DNA of 64,000 bases from Sipunculus nudus (GCA_026874595.1 CM049322.1:55032386-55096385); one strand, 5' to 3'. Counted from the first letter of the stretch, positions 1 to 11,036 are shown. Numbers and translations: made by a program. Notes: generated from the sequence alone by a model not told the origin.

Positions 1-552
1 ACTGACTACATGAACGTACTGCATAGGCATATATGTAATGCTAGCTTTAGATTCCGTATCGGGGGCGTGGGTATCTCTGATGGGATAACCCATGTGTTTT
101 GATAACCAATATGCAGAGCCCGATAAACATTAATACAGACACGATAAACCTCCCATCGCCCACGTTTTAGCCCTGAGAAATACAAATAAACCTCGTAATA
201 TATATTTTGTTGGACCGAAGTGTATAATATGCTACGTTTGCTATTTTCTAAAACCCTCTTGATTTATCTGGTTAATTTCCTTCGAGAGTGTAATAAGATT
301 TCCATTTATCCTTCATTATTGCCAAGCCGTTTCCATAAAGACTATATTTTAGCAGAGATTTAATTATATAGGTAAGGGTGACCGCTACTCTTTCACTATG
401 CACAGACTTAAGTGACCTAATCTGTATTTCCTCTCAGGGGTTACATCTTGGGGGTGACAGCTTGCAAGTTTTCTGTCAGCACCGTGTCATAGATGTCGTG
501 TCAAAAGCCAAACAGATTTGGCTCAAACCCACTATCACACCCACATGAACCC
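1..552. other. no gene recognised
   Basis: AT-rich sequence with stop codons in all frames. No exon with convincing splice sites, no RNA gene and no repeat was recognised. Confidence 0.5.
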
Positions 553-969
553 CTAAGAGACATAAGTAATACTTATCACGCAGACCGCATCACATATCCT
601 TGTGATATCATGGCAGCTCTGATACTGCCCGGCAAGTACTCGAATTAATAAGACTTGGATTTCCCATAATTCCCCAATAATTATGTTTTTCGGGTTTGTC
701 CACTTGTCAAACCCCGGAAAAAAAATAGACAATCCAGGTTCTTTTAAACGGTGAACCACTTGGTGCCTCTCGCCGTAAAACCAATCACGGGCCTGACACT
801 GTCTCAAATCCTGAAGTATCACAGACAGACATTTCTCAGGCAGTGTCTGTCCCCGTAATCTGTACCCGGATATACCAAAGTACACGACAATATACGGTAC
901 CATCCACAAGTGTATCAGCGTATCAGTTGTCCAGGTCTGTTTGCTGGGGTCCACATGTCGGCTGTTCAT
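553..969 (-). CDS. unidentified open reading frame, possible exon
   Basis: A 138-codon open frame on the minus strand, long for this AT-rich background and with mixed, non-simple composition. The N-terminal half (about residues 20-80) has a hydrophobic stretch (HLWMVPYIVVYFG) followed by a Gln/Arg/Cys-rich part, and reads more like protein than the C-terminal third, which may be intron read-through. An in-frame TGA lies 12 bases upstream of the ATG. The frame one base away reads a short sensible peptide (NVDLSNELERN) just upstream, so the true exon may use another start or a frameshift may be present. No family was recognised. It could be one exon of a larger minus-strand gene, a pseudogene fragment or a chance ORF. 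Confidence 0.33.
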   Translation of the reverse strand: MNSRHVDPSKQTWTTDTLIHLWMVPYIVVYFGISGYRLRGQTLPEKCLSVILQDLRQCQARDWFYGERHQVVHRLKEPGLSIFFPGFDKWTNPKNIIIGELWEIQVLLIRVLAGQYQSCHDITRICDAVCVISITYVS

Positions 970-1053
970 AAGTTCCTCTCAAGTTCATTGGAGAGATCTA
1001 CATTGGTCGCCCGCAGACTCTGAAATAAACTACACCGGGATATTTTTCCTCAG

Positions 1054-1113
1054 CTGACCAGTTAAAAGACATTCTCTGGTCCAACAACGAGGGACCTGGA
1101 ATCGGACCAGGAG
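1054..1113 (+). CDS. possible 60-bp internal exon
   Basis: A pyrimidine-rich acceptor (tttttcctcag) and a consensus donor (GAG|gtaaga) bracket 60 bp in which only one frame is open. That frame encodes about 19 residues including LKDILWSNN. The LxDILWS string recalls the metallophosphatase PPP-family motif LCDLLWSDP, but the following residues do not continue that match, so no function is assigned. No neighbouring exon was found and the adjacent ORF is on the opposite strand. It could be a chance pairing of splice-like sites. Confidence 0.18.
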
Positions 1114-2526
1114 GTAAGAACCCGAGAAATCAGGCCAAGTCCATCTCGAGTCTATTAGGAAAGAACACTTGTGAACAAACACGAGTATCCTGATTTAATT
1201 TTACACTGGTATCGTTGTCGCCCTCCTCTCCAGTACTGCCTGCCGTTACCATCAGAATATCCAACGTCAGTGTCATTCTTTGTATTCACTTTTCTTTACT
1301 TTTATCAGTTCTCCTTGGCAGTTTAGGGCCAAAATAAACTTGATGTCGCAAGAACTTTAGGTGATGTCTAAAACCAGAACTGCTCCAGGATGTAACTTAA
1401 ACCTAAGTCATTGCTGCAGTTGATTTACTTACAGCCCAGAACTTATCACAACAACGTTCAGTGGACTGATTGACAGATAAAAATATACAAACGGACTTCA
1501 TTCGACAGCCATGACAATGGGACAGGAAGAAAGTATACACATAGAAGGTATTAATTCGGAAAACACTGAAGTATATGGCTGCGCATTGATATAATTCATG
1601 AGCGTTTCAGTAAAAGGTTATTTATATCTTACCCCAAAAATAACAAATTATTACAATATTAACCTAACAGCTATTATAACGATGATTGTTAATCAAAATA
1701 TTCTTATTTTAAGCAATATCTTTTAATAGCCCTTCCGCGGAACTTTGGTTATTTTTTTTTCATCGTATTACAAGTTTTAAAACAGTAGATATCGTTAATA
1801 ATTCGAGGTTCATAAACATTAATTTAAAAATAAATGATTCGAGTGTAGGAAAGAGTAATTATATAAGAAAACAGGCCTGGAAATATAAATAACCTAGCAA
1901 GTCAAACTACTTATTTGATATCATGTCAGGAAAAAAAATAAAACATTGAAGGAAAACACAAATCTTTTCTTAAGAAACCCCACCACCTCTACTCGCTTGG
2001 CTGCGGAAGGATATGCTTAGAATTATCCTGTCCCCTGAAAGAATATTACATCCAGACGTCCATGGACATGTTTTCTTTTTTTTATCCAACAATAAGGTCA
2101 GATTTTATGTCTTGATAACGAATAGGAAACTTCTTCAGGGCTGAATATTTTTCCAGCAGTATCAGCATATTTTTTTTTTCTACCAGGTGAGTAAAAAACT
2201 GCTAGTAAAACATTTCAAACGTGGAAATGAAAAAAAAAATTATGAATAAAAAGTATCTCTTATCTGGAGGCTAATTTGCTCGCATGAAATTGCCTTTTAC
2301 CCACAGAAAATTACGAATTTAAAAATCCTTCTCTGTGTAATCTTACTTTTTACGCATCTAGAGTGTGAATGGCTTAGGATAGGTGTCCCTGTTGATCAAA
2401 ATAATCGTATCACTAAACATGGTTTATTTTAGGAGTATTCTGCACTTATATGGATTAGACGTTATTACACTATCATTGCGTGCATTTATACAACGACGAA
2501 ACCATCCCTGCATAAATTGGGTACAC
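1114..2526. other. no gene recognised
   Basis: AT-rich sequence with poly-T and poly-A runs. No coding exon, RNA gene or repeat structure was identified. Confidence 0.5.
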
Positions 2527-2905
2527 AATGGCGGCCGGATCCAGAAGGGGGCGCCCGTTACACTGTATCATCTCCTATTTTATGTATTTCTTTTTACTGT
2601 TATTCTTAAATAATTTTCATTTTTTTTCCATATATATTATTACCTAGCTATTAAACTGTTACTTTATTCACAGTTTATTATATTCTTATTCATAAGTTGA
2701 GGATAATACTGAGCAGACTTCTGAGAGTCTTTCCGTCCAAATGAGGGAGTCAGTCTTTCATTTATAACGCCCTGCTGGGATATATATATATATATTTTTG
2801 TGTGTGTAATATAATATTGTATATTTATATTGCCGAATATCCATCAACTTCAAACCCAGTTAATTAGCGCCCCCTTCCCCGTTCTCGAATTTCTGGATTC
2901 GCCAC
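2527..2905. mobile_element. possible small element with related inverted ends
   Basis: The left end contains ggcggccggatccagaag followed by GGGGGCGC. On the minus strand the right end contains ggcgaatccagaa followed at a short distance by GGGGGCGC. The two ends therefore face each other and share the ATCCAGAA and GGGGGCGC blocks. Between them lies about 300 bp of AT-rich sequence with no coding capacity. This suggests a diverged non-autonomous DNA transposon or MITE remnant. The ends match only in parts and no target-site duplication was found, so the call is tentative. Confidence 0.25.
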
Positions 2906-3228
2906 TGGTACGTTTGAAGATAATCCAGGACCTCACATCTTCTGATCAACAGGCTGCGAAATAACCATACGTCATGACCACAGGCTCATTTTATTATTTT
3001 TTTTCCGGTTGTCTGCTCGCGTTTGTGTAGAAAATAATTATCAATCTTGCTGGTAACCGAGACCTACAGCTCCAGCACCCACACCACACTTCAATCCTAA
3101 CATCCGTAAAATTTATGATTATGCTTTTTGGAATTTAGCCGTAAATCAAAGACTTTTATTTCAAATGGCATTAGAACTAACAATGAACAGAAATTTCCAC
3201 TCGATGCTCCATGGGTCTTTCCATTTAG

Positions 3229-3231
<3 letters not shown>

Positions 3232-3288
<57 letters not shown>
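3232..3288. repeat. (TA)n microsatellite
   Basis: Uninterrupted TA dinucleotide run of about 57 bp. ORFs that cross it are translations of the repeat (poly Tyr-Ile). Confidence 0.95.
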
Positions 3289-3294
<6 letters not shown>

Positions 3295-3817
3295 TTATAA
3301 TTTGGTAGCACATTTTTTTTATTTGCAAATATGGTATATGCATGTAGGTAAGTACATTATATGATACCGTGAAAATGGTACCCTCGGTAAAAAATACTGT
3401 AAAACTCAAAATCGACTAATTTAACCCCGCAGAAGGTAACCCACAGATATATAAGCCTCAGATCAGCGCCCGATCAGATGACATATGTTAGTCCGATCTC
3501 GCCGGCAAGTGATGCTTTAATTCACCTGGCAAATTACATTTTAAGGTTTTGGGGTGTACGTATAAAAAAATGTCAGTGTAGTGTGTGTTGTTGTTTGTGT
3601 GATCGCAGTTCATCCATCTGTCTGGAAAGCGACATTTTGTGGAAAACACTGTAATTGCTCTTTTTCCCCTCAGATTGACTCATATGCAGAACTTAGTAAT
3701 CAATCACAGTACATCCGGGAACGTCTGCATTGATGTTTGGGTGTTGTGTTAATGTACGTATATGCAAATCTAAATGACTAGAGAACGATATGATAGATAC
3801 CGAATAATTAACCTTAC

Positions 3818-4125
3818 TAAAACTTAATTCTGACTGATACTGAAACTTAATTCAATCTTACATTGAAACTTTTTTTTCGGAATGATAATGAAACTTGATT
3901 CGTGCCTAATAATGAAAGTTAATTCTGACTTACATTGAAAGTCTACTCTGACGTAAATTGAAAGTTAAGTCTTACTTATATTTTCAAACTTAATTAGGAC
4001 TGATATTGAAACTTATTTCTGAATTATATCGAAACTTATTTCTGATTTATACTAAAATTAAATTTTGACTGAAATTGAAACTTTACTCTGGCTAATAGTG
4101 AAACCTAATTCGCACTTATATTAAG
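3818..4125. repeat. degenerate 23-bp tandem array
   Basis: About 13 imperfect copies of a 23-25 bp unit whose core reads tgaaacttaattctgac. Successive 'aaactt' anchors at the left end are 23, 23, 25, 24, 23 and 23 bp apart. Copies differ by substitutions and one-base indels, so the array is old. No frame is maintained through it. Confidence 0.8.
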
Positions 4126-4194
4126 CATTACGTCAGGACTAGCTAAATCTTAATGTGTGGATTAAGTCCGTGTACTGTGTTTTTTTTTAATTTA

Positions 4195-4480
4195 TTTTTA
4201 TTTTATTTTATTTTTTTTTGTGAAGGTAACCGCCTCCATTTTTTAATGCTGAATTATCTAATTCTTAATCTAAGTATGTACATCTGCAAAGTTTCAATTT
4301 CGGTTTGGGACTACTTGACAGGGCGGTAGCACTCGCTTCCTATCATTTTTATTTTGTATCCTGGTGTCACCCAGGCCCGGTGTCTACTGCACCTGGGGGT
4401 CCATGAACTGTGTTGTTACCCAATAACACTACAGGCCTGAATACAATTATAACTCCTGTCAGACTTTTACCTGCATACGA
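4195..4480 (-). mobile_element. retroposon copy A with A-rich tail (same family as 9420-9690)
   Basis: Read on the minus strand, this matches the 9.4-9.7 kb copy over its whole length: a block around CACCGGGCCTGG, then AGGAAGCG, CCGCCCTGTCA, GCAGATGTACATA, and a 3' hairpin (4221-4238) followed by a tail of A with occasional T. The A-rich tail and dispersed copies in both orientations indicate a non-LTR retroposon, either a SINE or the 3' end of a truncated LINE. No Pol III box was recognised with confidence and no ORF is maintained. Confidence 0.72.
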
Positions 4481-6026
4481 ATTAAGTACACCAAGAATAA
4501 ATGCATAGTTGGAATCGTGATTATAAAGTAGTTAAACGGCGTGTTGTGTGGAGTGAACTTCAATGATTACAGACAAAGAAGCCATGTATATGTACCTTAT
4601 GTACACGGGAAGCTTTTAAAGTGTTGTACGTTAATTGTCTGTGAACAAGAGTTATCGGATACGGAATGTGGACTATTAAAATCAGTCTACGAAGTTTAAA
4701 TTGCCAATTCAAAAAGTGAATCTCATGCAATTCCTATACATGAGTGCAGGTTTGTGTCTATAAATTCAAATATACTTTACCAAAATAGTCGGGGTTAGCT
4801 GTTTTGGTTGGATGGAGTGCATCTATTCTTGGTCCAACGTTTGACTTGCTATAACGGATAACACGAAGTGTGAAATAAACTTTGAATAAACTTTGGGAAG
4901 CCGAACAAGCCGCCTCAAAGATTCAGAGTTGCCACACTGTAGGATGTCTGCTATTCAGCATGGATCCACCTAGTCCTATGGGCTACATATAATTATGATT
5001 GCGTGACAGCCTGATACGTAGTGGCTGAATCCAACTGGACAGCATTGTTATGTCAGTTTCCACAGGAGTAGAAATGAGCGTTTCATGAATGCCGTGTTGT
5101 CGATAGTTTGAAACCAGAGGAATACCCTGTTTTTTTAATATGTTTGAGGTTTGATAGCCTATATATGTTCATTCATGTTATCTATTGCTATAGGTATTTT
5201 AGCTGTACCTTAAACCATTTCATGACCAAATCATGACCACCTCTTCTGACCAACCGAAAGTCCTGGTTGGTTGTACGTGTGTTAAGAGGAAAATCAAAAT
5301 CCAAAGAAAGCTGTTACCTGTAGATCTGTCCTCTTTGGATACACGAGTGCTTGGTTTAGTTTTCATTTTGAAGGATTCCTTTTTTTTCAGGTGTTTATTT
5401 GCTAGAGATGGCCTGACTGAGTGAAAACTTCCTAAATACATTATCAGGATGTATACAGGGTTATCGGAATCTAAAACACAGTTTTACTCTTCAAAGTTCA
5501 CAGTTGAGATATTCATTTGGTGTCTTTAGCTGGCCAAATATTCGACTTGGACTTGTAAACATAGTTGTTGGCATATTTAAATATCATTTATTATCATTTG
5601 AGCTCAAACGTAAGAGCTGACATGGAATACACTGTGTTCTGTTTAATTAAAACATCCCATAGGGATAAAGCAAATATATTGCATGTGTCATCTTTATACC
5701 TTTTTGTTCATAACAGGAGTTTTACTTTGATTATTTAAAGCAGCCATGTGATGAATATATTTTGAAAATCATGAAACCATTCCATAATCTAACTGTTTAC
5801 CGGCCAATTATTGCCCGGGATGGCAGTATCTTAGTATATGAAAAGTCGGGATGTAATAACGTTTGAATTCGGAAAAAAATCATTGTTTTTATATATGTTT
5901 CTTTGTACTTCCAGTTATGTCGTGGGCTCAATGAGATTTGAATGGCATAACCTTGAAGCAGAAAGATATTGAGAAGAGTCTTTATCCCGTGGAGCGAATA
6001 ACACCTCCCCGTGCTTAGATTATACC
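4481..6026. other. intergenic or 5' flank of the GPCR gene
   Basis: AT-rich sequence. Short ORFs on both strands at 5220-5441 overlap each other and look like chance. No TATA box or other promoter element could be tied to the downstream gene. The 5' UTR and any non-coding first exon of the receptor probably lie here but cannot be delimited. Confidence 0.4.
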
Positions 6027-7190
6027 ATGGTGTCATCAACGGGTGAGAACATGGATAATTTTACAACACAGTTTACATCAACTGACGTTATGGATGAATT
6101 AATTTTTCGAAATCATTCCGGCGGCAACCATTCCGTGTGCGACGACTTAAGCTCCAGTAAGACGTCACGTGACTTCAGTGACGTCAGCACCGTCCTTGAC
6201 TCAGTGGTGGTGCCGATTGTCTGCTGCGCAGGAATCCTGGGAAATATACTCAACGTATTTGTTCTGTGTCATAAACATCATCACAAGGACAGAATGGAGA
6301 GAGCTGCCAGTGTAGGACTGGTGGCCTTGGCCCTGTCTGATATGCTTTGTTGTATTACAGTGCTGCCGCATGCCTGGACGAGCAAAGGATTTGCCTACTA
6401 TAGTTTCTCGTTTAGTCTGTTCTACAGGCTGTACAAAGAAGCTGTCATCAACACGTTCATACTTTGCAGCACCTGGCTTACGGTAACCATGGCAACCAGC
6501 CGATATCTGGCAATTTGTCACCCATTGCGCGCCCGCCAAATTATCGGATTAAGATTCGTGTATAGTGGTATATGTATGGTGTTCTGTCTGTGCGTGCTTA
6601 TCAATATACCCCGATATTTTTATTACACACATGAAGAAGCATACATCTGCCAGAATGGAGTCCCTATTTACGTGGTACATGCAGGCTACATGACGAAAAA
6701 CAATGCATTATACATGGTATACACCGTGGGATATACCGTGCTGTCATTTTTTATCCCGATTGTTCTTCTAAGCTACTGCAATATCAAACTTATAAGGACT
6801 TTACGCAAGTCCGACAGGATGCGAAACCAGTTCCGGTCGAAATTCCAAGGCTCAGATTCCATCGGTCACGTGATCACCCTAACCCTTGTGGGTATTATAA
6901 TAATGTACACGGTCTTGATGGCTCCCGGGGAGATATTAATATTCATAAAATACACGTGTTCAATTCCGAGAAAAAGACTGGATTTACCAATAAAGTTTAC
7001 TAACGCCGCCCAAGCCCTAAATTTTGCCGCAAATTTCGTCCTTTACTGCACTATTAACGTGTACTTCCGGCGGACAGTGCACGGGTGGTTCTGTCGTTGT
7101 CGCCTGCCACGTGATTCGTCGGCCGTCGTGGATTATGAGTCGTGTGAGTATAAATTAACACATTTTTGTCAAGCATGCTCATATATCTGA
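6027..7190 (+). CDS. class A (rhodopsin-like) GPCR, FMRFamide/peptide-receptor-like
   Basis: A complete 387-residue intronless receptor of the plasma membrane, expected to couple an extracellular ligand (probably a neuropeptide) to G proteins. The ATG sits in a strong context (accATGG), is the first after an in-frame TGA at 5970-5972, and the frame ends in TGA. The extracellular N-terminus (1-56) has three N-glycosylation sequons (N11, N29, N34). Seven hydrophobic segments lie near 57-81 (with GN at 72-73), 95-115 (LALSD, D105 at the conserved TM2 Asp position), 133-160, 174-196, 227-256 (Pro244), 280-306 (Pro300) and 326-348. The DRY motif is SRY (158-160), followed by LAICHPLRAR. The NPxxY position reads NFVLY (336-340), a form seen in FMRFamide and related peptide receptors. 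Odd points: no Cys at the usual top-of-TM3 position (Arg instead) although Cys208 lies in loop 2, no Trp in TM4, and no CWxP in TM6. The tail is Cys-rich (356, 358, 373, 381, 384), possibly palmitoylated. A possible AATAAA lies at 7495-7500. GPCR identity is secure; ligand and subfamily are inferred. Confidence 0.93.
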   Translation: MVSSTGENMDNFTTQFTSTDVMDELIFRNHSGGNHSVCDDLSSSKTSRDFSDVSTVLDSVVVPIVCCAGILGNILNVFVLCHKHHHKDRMERAASVGLVALALSDMLCCITVLPHAWTSKGFAYYSFSFSLFYRLYKEAVINTFILCSTWLTVTMATSRYLAICHPLRARQIIGLRFVYSGICMVFCLCVLINIPRYFYYTHEEAYICQNGVPIYVVHAGYMTKNNALYMVYTVGYTVLSFFIPIVLLSYCNIKLIRTLRKSDRMRNQFRSKFQGSDSIGHVITLTLVGIIIMYTVLMAPGEILIFIKYTCSIPRKRLDLPIKFTNAAQALNFAANFVLYCTINVYFRRTVHGWFCRCRLPRDSSAVVDYESCEYKLTHFCQACSYI

Positions 7191-7494
7191 GAATTAGATA
7201 TCTGATATATTTTTTACATAAAATATTCAAAAGAGTCTATGTTTTCTGGGCCTTTCTCTACTTCCTAAGCTAAAGTTCGCACAGATTCTGGAATACGGGT
7301 AATTATTATAGTTCAAAATCTCACAGATCCAATCTCACTGTTCTATACTATCAAAGAATCTCTATAAAAATGAATGTATAAAACCATAATACAATTACTT
7401 TTTTTATTAACCGTATATTTCTTTACTTTCTTCTTAGAGCTTTGTGTATTTTTTAATTTCAATTGAAAAAAAATGCCTTTTCCTTGCAATTAAA

Positions 7495-7500
7495 AATAAA
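7495..7500 (+). promoter_or_regulatory. candidate polyadenylation signal for the GPCR gene
   Basis: The first AATAAA after the GPCR stop, about 305 bp downstream. It lies in very AT-rich sequence, where the hexamer is common by chance. Confidence 0.3.
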
Positions 7501-8222
7501 TACCCCGTCTAAGGCTTCCTTTACCCATTGAAAGAAAAGAGTAAGTATTTATATTTTGATTAAATTGTCGATTTAATCTATTTAAATATTACATAATCCT
7601 ACTTTTTTTAATTCTTAATATGATACTTGGATTCTTTTCGATGCGCCATTCCTAGACACTTATACTACCAGTGACTAATCTAAGCTGTTGAATTTGCCTA
7701 ACTTGGGACGTAATGATTAATTTCGGAATCCTATGACATCTTTATCGTAGCCTCTTGTCTATTCTATTGGACATTATCAAAAATATGACCGTTAAATACG
7801 GGTACCGAGGGATTCTGGGCGGTTCAATTTCGTGATCCCTTGGCGTCTGGCTCGGCCTTAAGGCAGTGTAATGTCCCTGCTCTCATTAATTCCTGGGACT
7901 CAGTTTCGAAATTATACAATAATTCTAGATGCAGAAGGCATATTGCGTTTAGTGCCACATGGAGGGATCGTTGAAAACAAACAGCCGCTAATGAGAAAGG
8001 TAATCAGTTAAAAGTGGCAGTCCGATCATTAAACACATAAAACGTATGTTCAACTTAATCTATTTTTTTCTATATGTTGATAAAATATAAGATTGTATCC
8101 TAACTAAGAGTATTTACATGCTATTACTTCTTTTTTAATTAAAGCACTCCAGTCTGAAAAACAAACAGGGGCAAATGAGGTATTTATTCGCTTCAGGCGT
8201 CGAATCGATTTGTAAAGCGGCC
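7501..8222. other. no gene recognised
   Basis: AT-rich intergenic sequence with no coding signal, RNA gene or clear repeat. Confidence 0.5.
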
Positions 8223-8363
8223 CCACATGGCTTATATTGGGCTTTAATTCTCAATTTAACATCTTTACAAAGTATCAGTTGGTGATAGGTTGTCCACATG
8301 GCTCATATTTGGCCTTAATTCTCAATTTAACATCTTTAAAAGTATCAGTTTGTGATAGGTTGT
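8223..8363. repeat. 71-bp tandem duplication (2 copies)
   Basis: Two adjacent copies beginning ccacatggct (8223 and 8294) and ending gataggttgt, differing at a few positions. The small open frame across it carries the same duplication and is not convincing as a gene. Confidence 0.9.
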
Positions 8364-8874
8364 CATTTATACACATAGGTGTAAGTCACCAGACTTTTAT
8401 GTTGCAGACGACATTAATTAATCAAGTTAATATCCGTCCGTCTGATACATCATTAATTAATACAGGACAGCAGTCTGTGTATAAAATAAACCCTCCCTAC
8501 CCAACAACCTACTCGGCTTTCAAAGGAAGAACCCATGGTTACTTTAAGGCTATGATTAGTTGGTTTATATTTTAATTAAATACTTAATTGGAAGTTGGGA
8601 ACATTACATGGATGGGTTAACAACACACAGCGAGCGTAATTGTATATTTGTGCTGAGGTAAATACCTTGCTAACGAGATTCGCCATACCATAAACAAACT
8701 AATCAATCACGGATGCCCATTGAGATGCAGGGACGGACAGAGGAAATTAATATAAAGTAGCGAGGCACCAAAGGGGGAGAGTGCGGGAGGGGACATTTAC
8801 ATTTTTACCATACAGTAACTTATACAAGGTTCAAATATTATTATACAATTGTTTAATTATTAGTATAATAATGG

Positions 8875-9200
8875 GACGTGGTGGCTTAATGGTCAGGGTG
8901 CTAGACTTGTGACCGCAAGGTTGTGGATTCGTGTCGTGTCCCGTTCTGGCCGCCGTCTGCGCTAAGACACCTAGCCAAAGTCTTTACCACAAGTGTGCGC
9001 TCTCTTGACCCAGGTGTGTATAAATAGGTACTGGTCAAGCAAGGACGGTGGGCAATATGTAGAACATACAAAAACTTTCTAGCGCCGTGTGTAGTTAATT
9101 GGTTGTATAATCCTCACGGAGATGAGGTAAGCTACACGAATAAACAGGCCCGAAAGACCAGGAAGGCAATGACGTCACTGATTCCAGACAATAAACCCCG
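8875..9200 (+). mobile_element. tRNA-derived SINE copy 1
   Basis: The 5' part looks like a tRNA: an A-box-like stretch (gtggcttaatggtcaggg), then a B-box region (tgtggattcg, disrupted here by a small insertion before cgtgtccc). The body follows, with gctaagac, agtctttacc, gacccagg, tactggtca, ttctagcg and aacaggcccgaaa, ending in ataaacccc. The same order of blocks occurs at 42911-43222, so this is a dispersed Pol III-derived family about 310-325 bp long. No coding capacity. The damaged B box suggests this copy is no longer transcribed by Pol III. Confidence 0.82.
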
Positions 9201-9419
9201 ACCTTTGACCTTAACCATTCACGTGCCCGCAAAATCATAACAATATGACGGAAACCACTGGGAATATCGAATAATTGTTAATTATTGTTTAGTATTGTCC
9301 TATAAAACTGTATGCTACAAATTTGTCCTTGACGGGTAACATAACAGATCTTTTGTTATTTGCAATTTGGCTTTTGATGTTACGTGCACGGGTAATGTAC
9401 GTGAAATACCATTGTGTGT

Positions 9420-9690
9420 ATAGTATGAACGACTGTCCAACTGGCTTCTTTGGCTGTAGAGCGCAGGTGGTATGACCCAGCAATTGGGACAATTGCTCAC
9501 CCAGGGTCCGCAGATGTAGTAGTCACCGGGCCTGGTTAACGCCAGGATATATAAAATGAGAGGAAGCGTGTAATACTGCCCTGTCACGTAGTCCGAAACC
9601 GGAATGGAAATCTGCAGATGTACATATATGTAGTTAAGTTAGCATTCAAAAAAATGGAGGCGGTTACCTCCACAAAAAAAAAAATTAAAA
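9420..9690 (+). mobile_element. retroposon copy B with A-rich tail and 3' stem-loop
   Basis: Colinear with the minus-strand copy at 4195-4480: tcaccgggcctgg, ccaggata, aggaagcg, ctgccctgtcacgtagtcc and gcagatgtacata, then the hairpin TGGAGG-CGGTTA-CCTCCA at 9655-9672 and an A-rich tail. The left boundary is approximate. It overlaps chance ORFs on the minus strand that should not be annotated. SINE or truncated LINE 3' end. Confidence 0.72.
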
Positions 9691-10314
9691 AATGAACGAC
9701 TGAACACCAGTGTATTAGTTTTTGCGTGATGGTTTTATTTTTAGCGAAACTTTCACTTTCGCGAATTTCGTGATTTGAAACCCTCGCAAACTAATTCCAA
9801 CAACAGTTTGTTCTGTTCGCCAGATTATTTAGGTCGAACAGGGTGAGGTGTCGCCCCCTGTGCCCTGCTTATTTTAATTACCCTAGATATACGTATCTTC
9901 CATAGGGATATGCGGTTTTTAAGTGGATTTAAATCTCACCAAGGTATACCATCAGGATTTGTCTAATAGATTACATCACCTTTGGATTGGACATGACAGA
10001 CAACGCGATAAAACCTTCCGTCTCTCCGCTCAAGGTCAATTTAATCGTATTATCAATTTTACATGAGACATACATCTGTTTTTCAATTACATTTCAAAAG
10101 GATAGTTCAGCTGTAATTAAAAATAAACATCTAATATATACCACATATAAAACTAAAGAACAGATCAAGAACTATTTCTTGAATTCCTTTGATTTGATTT
10201 CCACATTCAAGAACTCATACTAGTAAAATTTCACATAAAGAACGAAGCATAGGACCTAACCTATACAATGTTTTTATTATTATTTTTTATATACATTGCA
10301 ATCTGCAAAGAATT
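9691..10314. other. no gene recognised
   Basis: AT-rich sequence with one chance ORF of 78 codons (9987-10223) that has no recognisable domain and a composition typical of AT-rich noncoding DNA. Confidence 0.45.
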
Positions 10315-10440
10315 TATACCCGCTGTAGAATAACCAAACACTAGGTCATTTGCTCGTTTACCGTTTGTCATTCTGAAATTATACCCGCTGTAGAATAACC
10401 AAACACTGGGTTATTTGCTCGTTTACCGTTTGTCATTCTG
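10315..10440. repeat. 65-bp tandem duplication (2 copies)
   Basis: Two almost identical adjacent copies starting atacccgctgtagaataacc (10316 and 10381), sharing tttgctcgtttaccg and tttgtcattctg. Few differences, so the duplication is recent. Confidence 0.9.
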
Positions 10441-10985
10441 GGTAATAAAAAATAGTAAATCAAGGACACGCCGACGAGGTAGTCTCGCGCTGTTTTCTGG
10501 GCTGCCCTGCATTAAAATTAACCTTGTCCTGAATACGAGGGTACTGTCTTTAACCGACCTACATTCCCGGTACATTTACCTTGACAAGGCCCGGTTCATT
10601 AACTGCGTTGTCTATTAGGAGATTTCTAAAGCGAAGCTTTGGTGATATGTTCGAGATAAAAGGCATTTAACGGTCTTGAAAACGGTTACCTGTCGCGCCG
10701 TATACGGTATGCTATATATAATCATGTGGAGAATTTTCATGACAGGCGGTAAAACACCGTGACGTTGGATTGGTGATGTTAAAATCAGTCAGATCACGTT
10801 GCGTTCGTAGTACAAATACATGGCCCAGTGTTTGGTATACCTCGCTCGGTTTGCGTATCCACTGCTTCACTCGGAATTACATGTAACTGCATGTCTAATT
10901 CCATAGTCCGTATACCGCGGACCAAATATATAGTTTATTGTGAAAAAGCGTGAGCGGAAAAAAAAACAAATAGCTTTTCCCATAC
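10441..10985. other. no gene recognised
   Basis: Moderately AT-rich sequence with a short unremarkable ORF (10415-10618). No domain, RNA gene or repeat recognised. Confidence 0.4.
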
Positions 10986-10987
10986 GG

Positions 10988-11036
10988 CTTACCCGATACC
11001 GTATACCGCATACCGCTTACCGGATACCGCCCACCG
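10988..11036. repeat. 7-bp tandem repeat (NNtaccg)
   Basis: Six or seven consecutive heptamers in the series gataccg, tataccg, cataccg, cttaccg, gataccg, cccaccg. The last five bases are largely constant and the first two vary. Confidence 0.75.

Noticed and set aside
3128-3409. ORFs with poly Tyr-Ile on both strands
   Set aside because: They are translations of the TA microsatellite.
9289-9587. Overlapping minus-strand ORFs
   Set aside because: They lie antisense over the retroposon copy and are in two frames with no domain.
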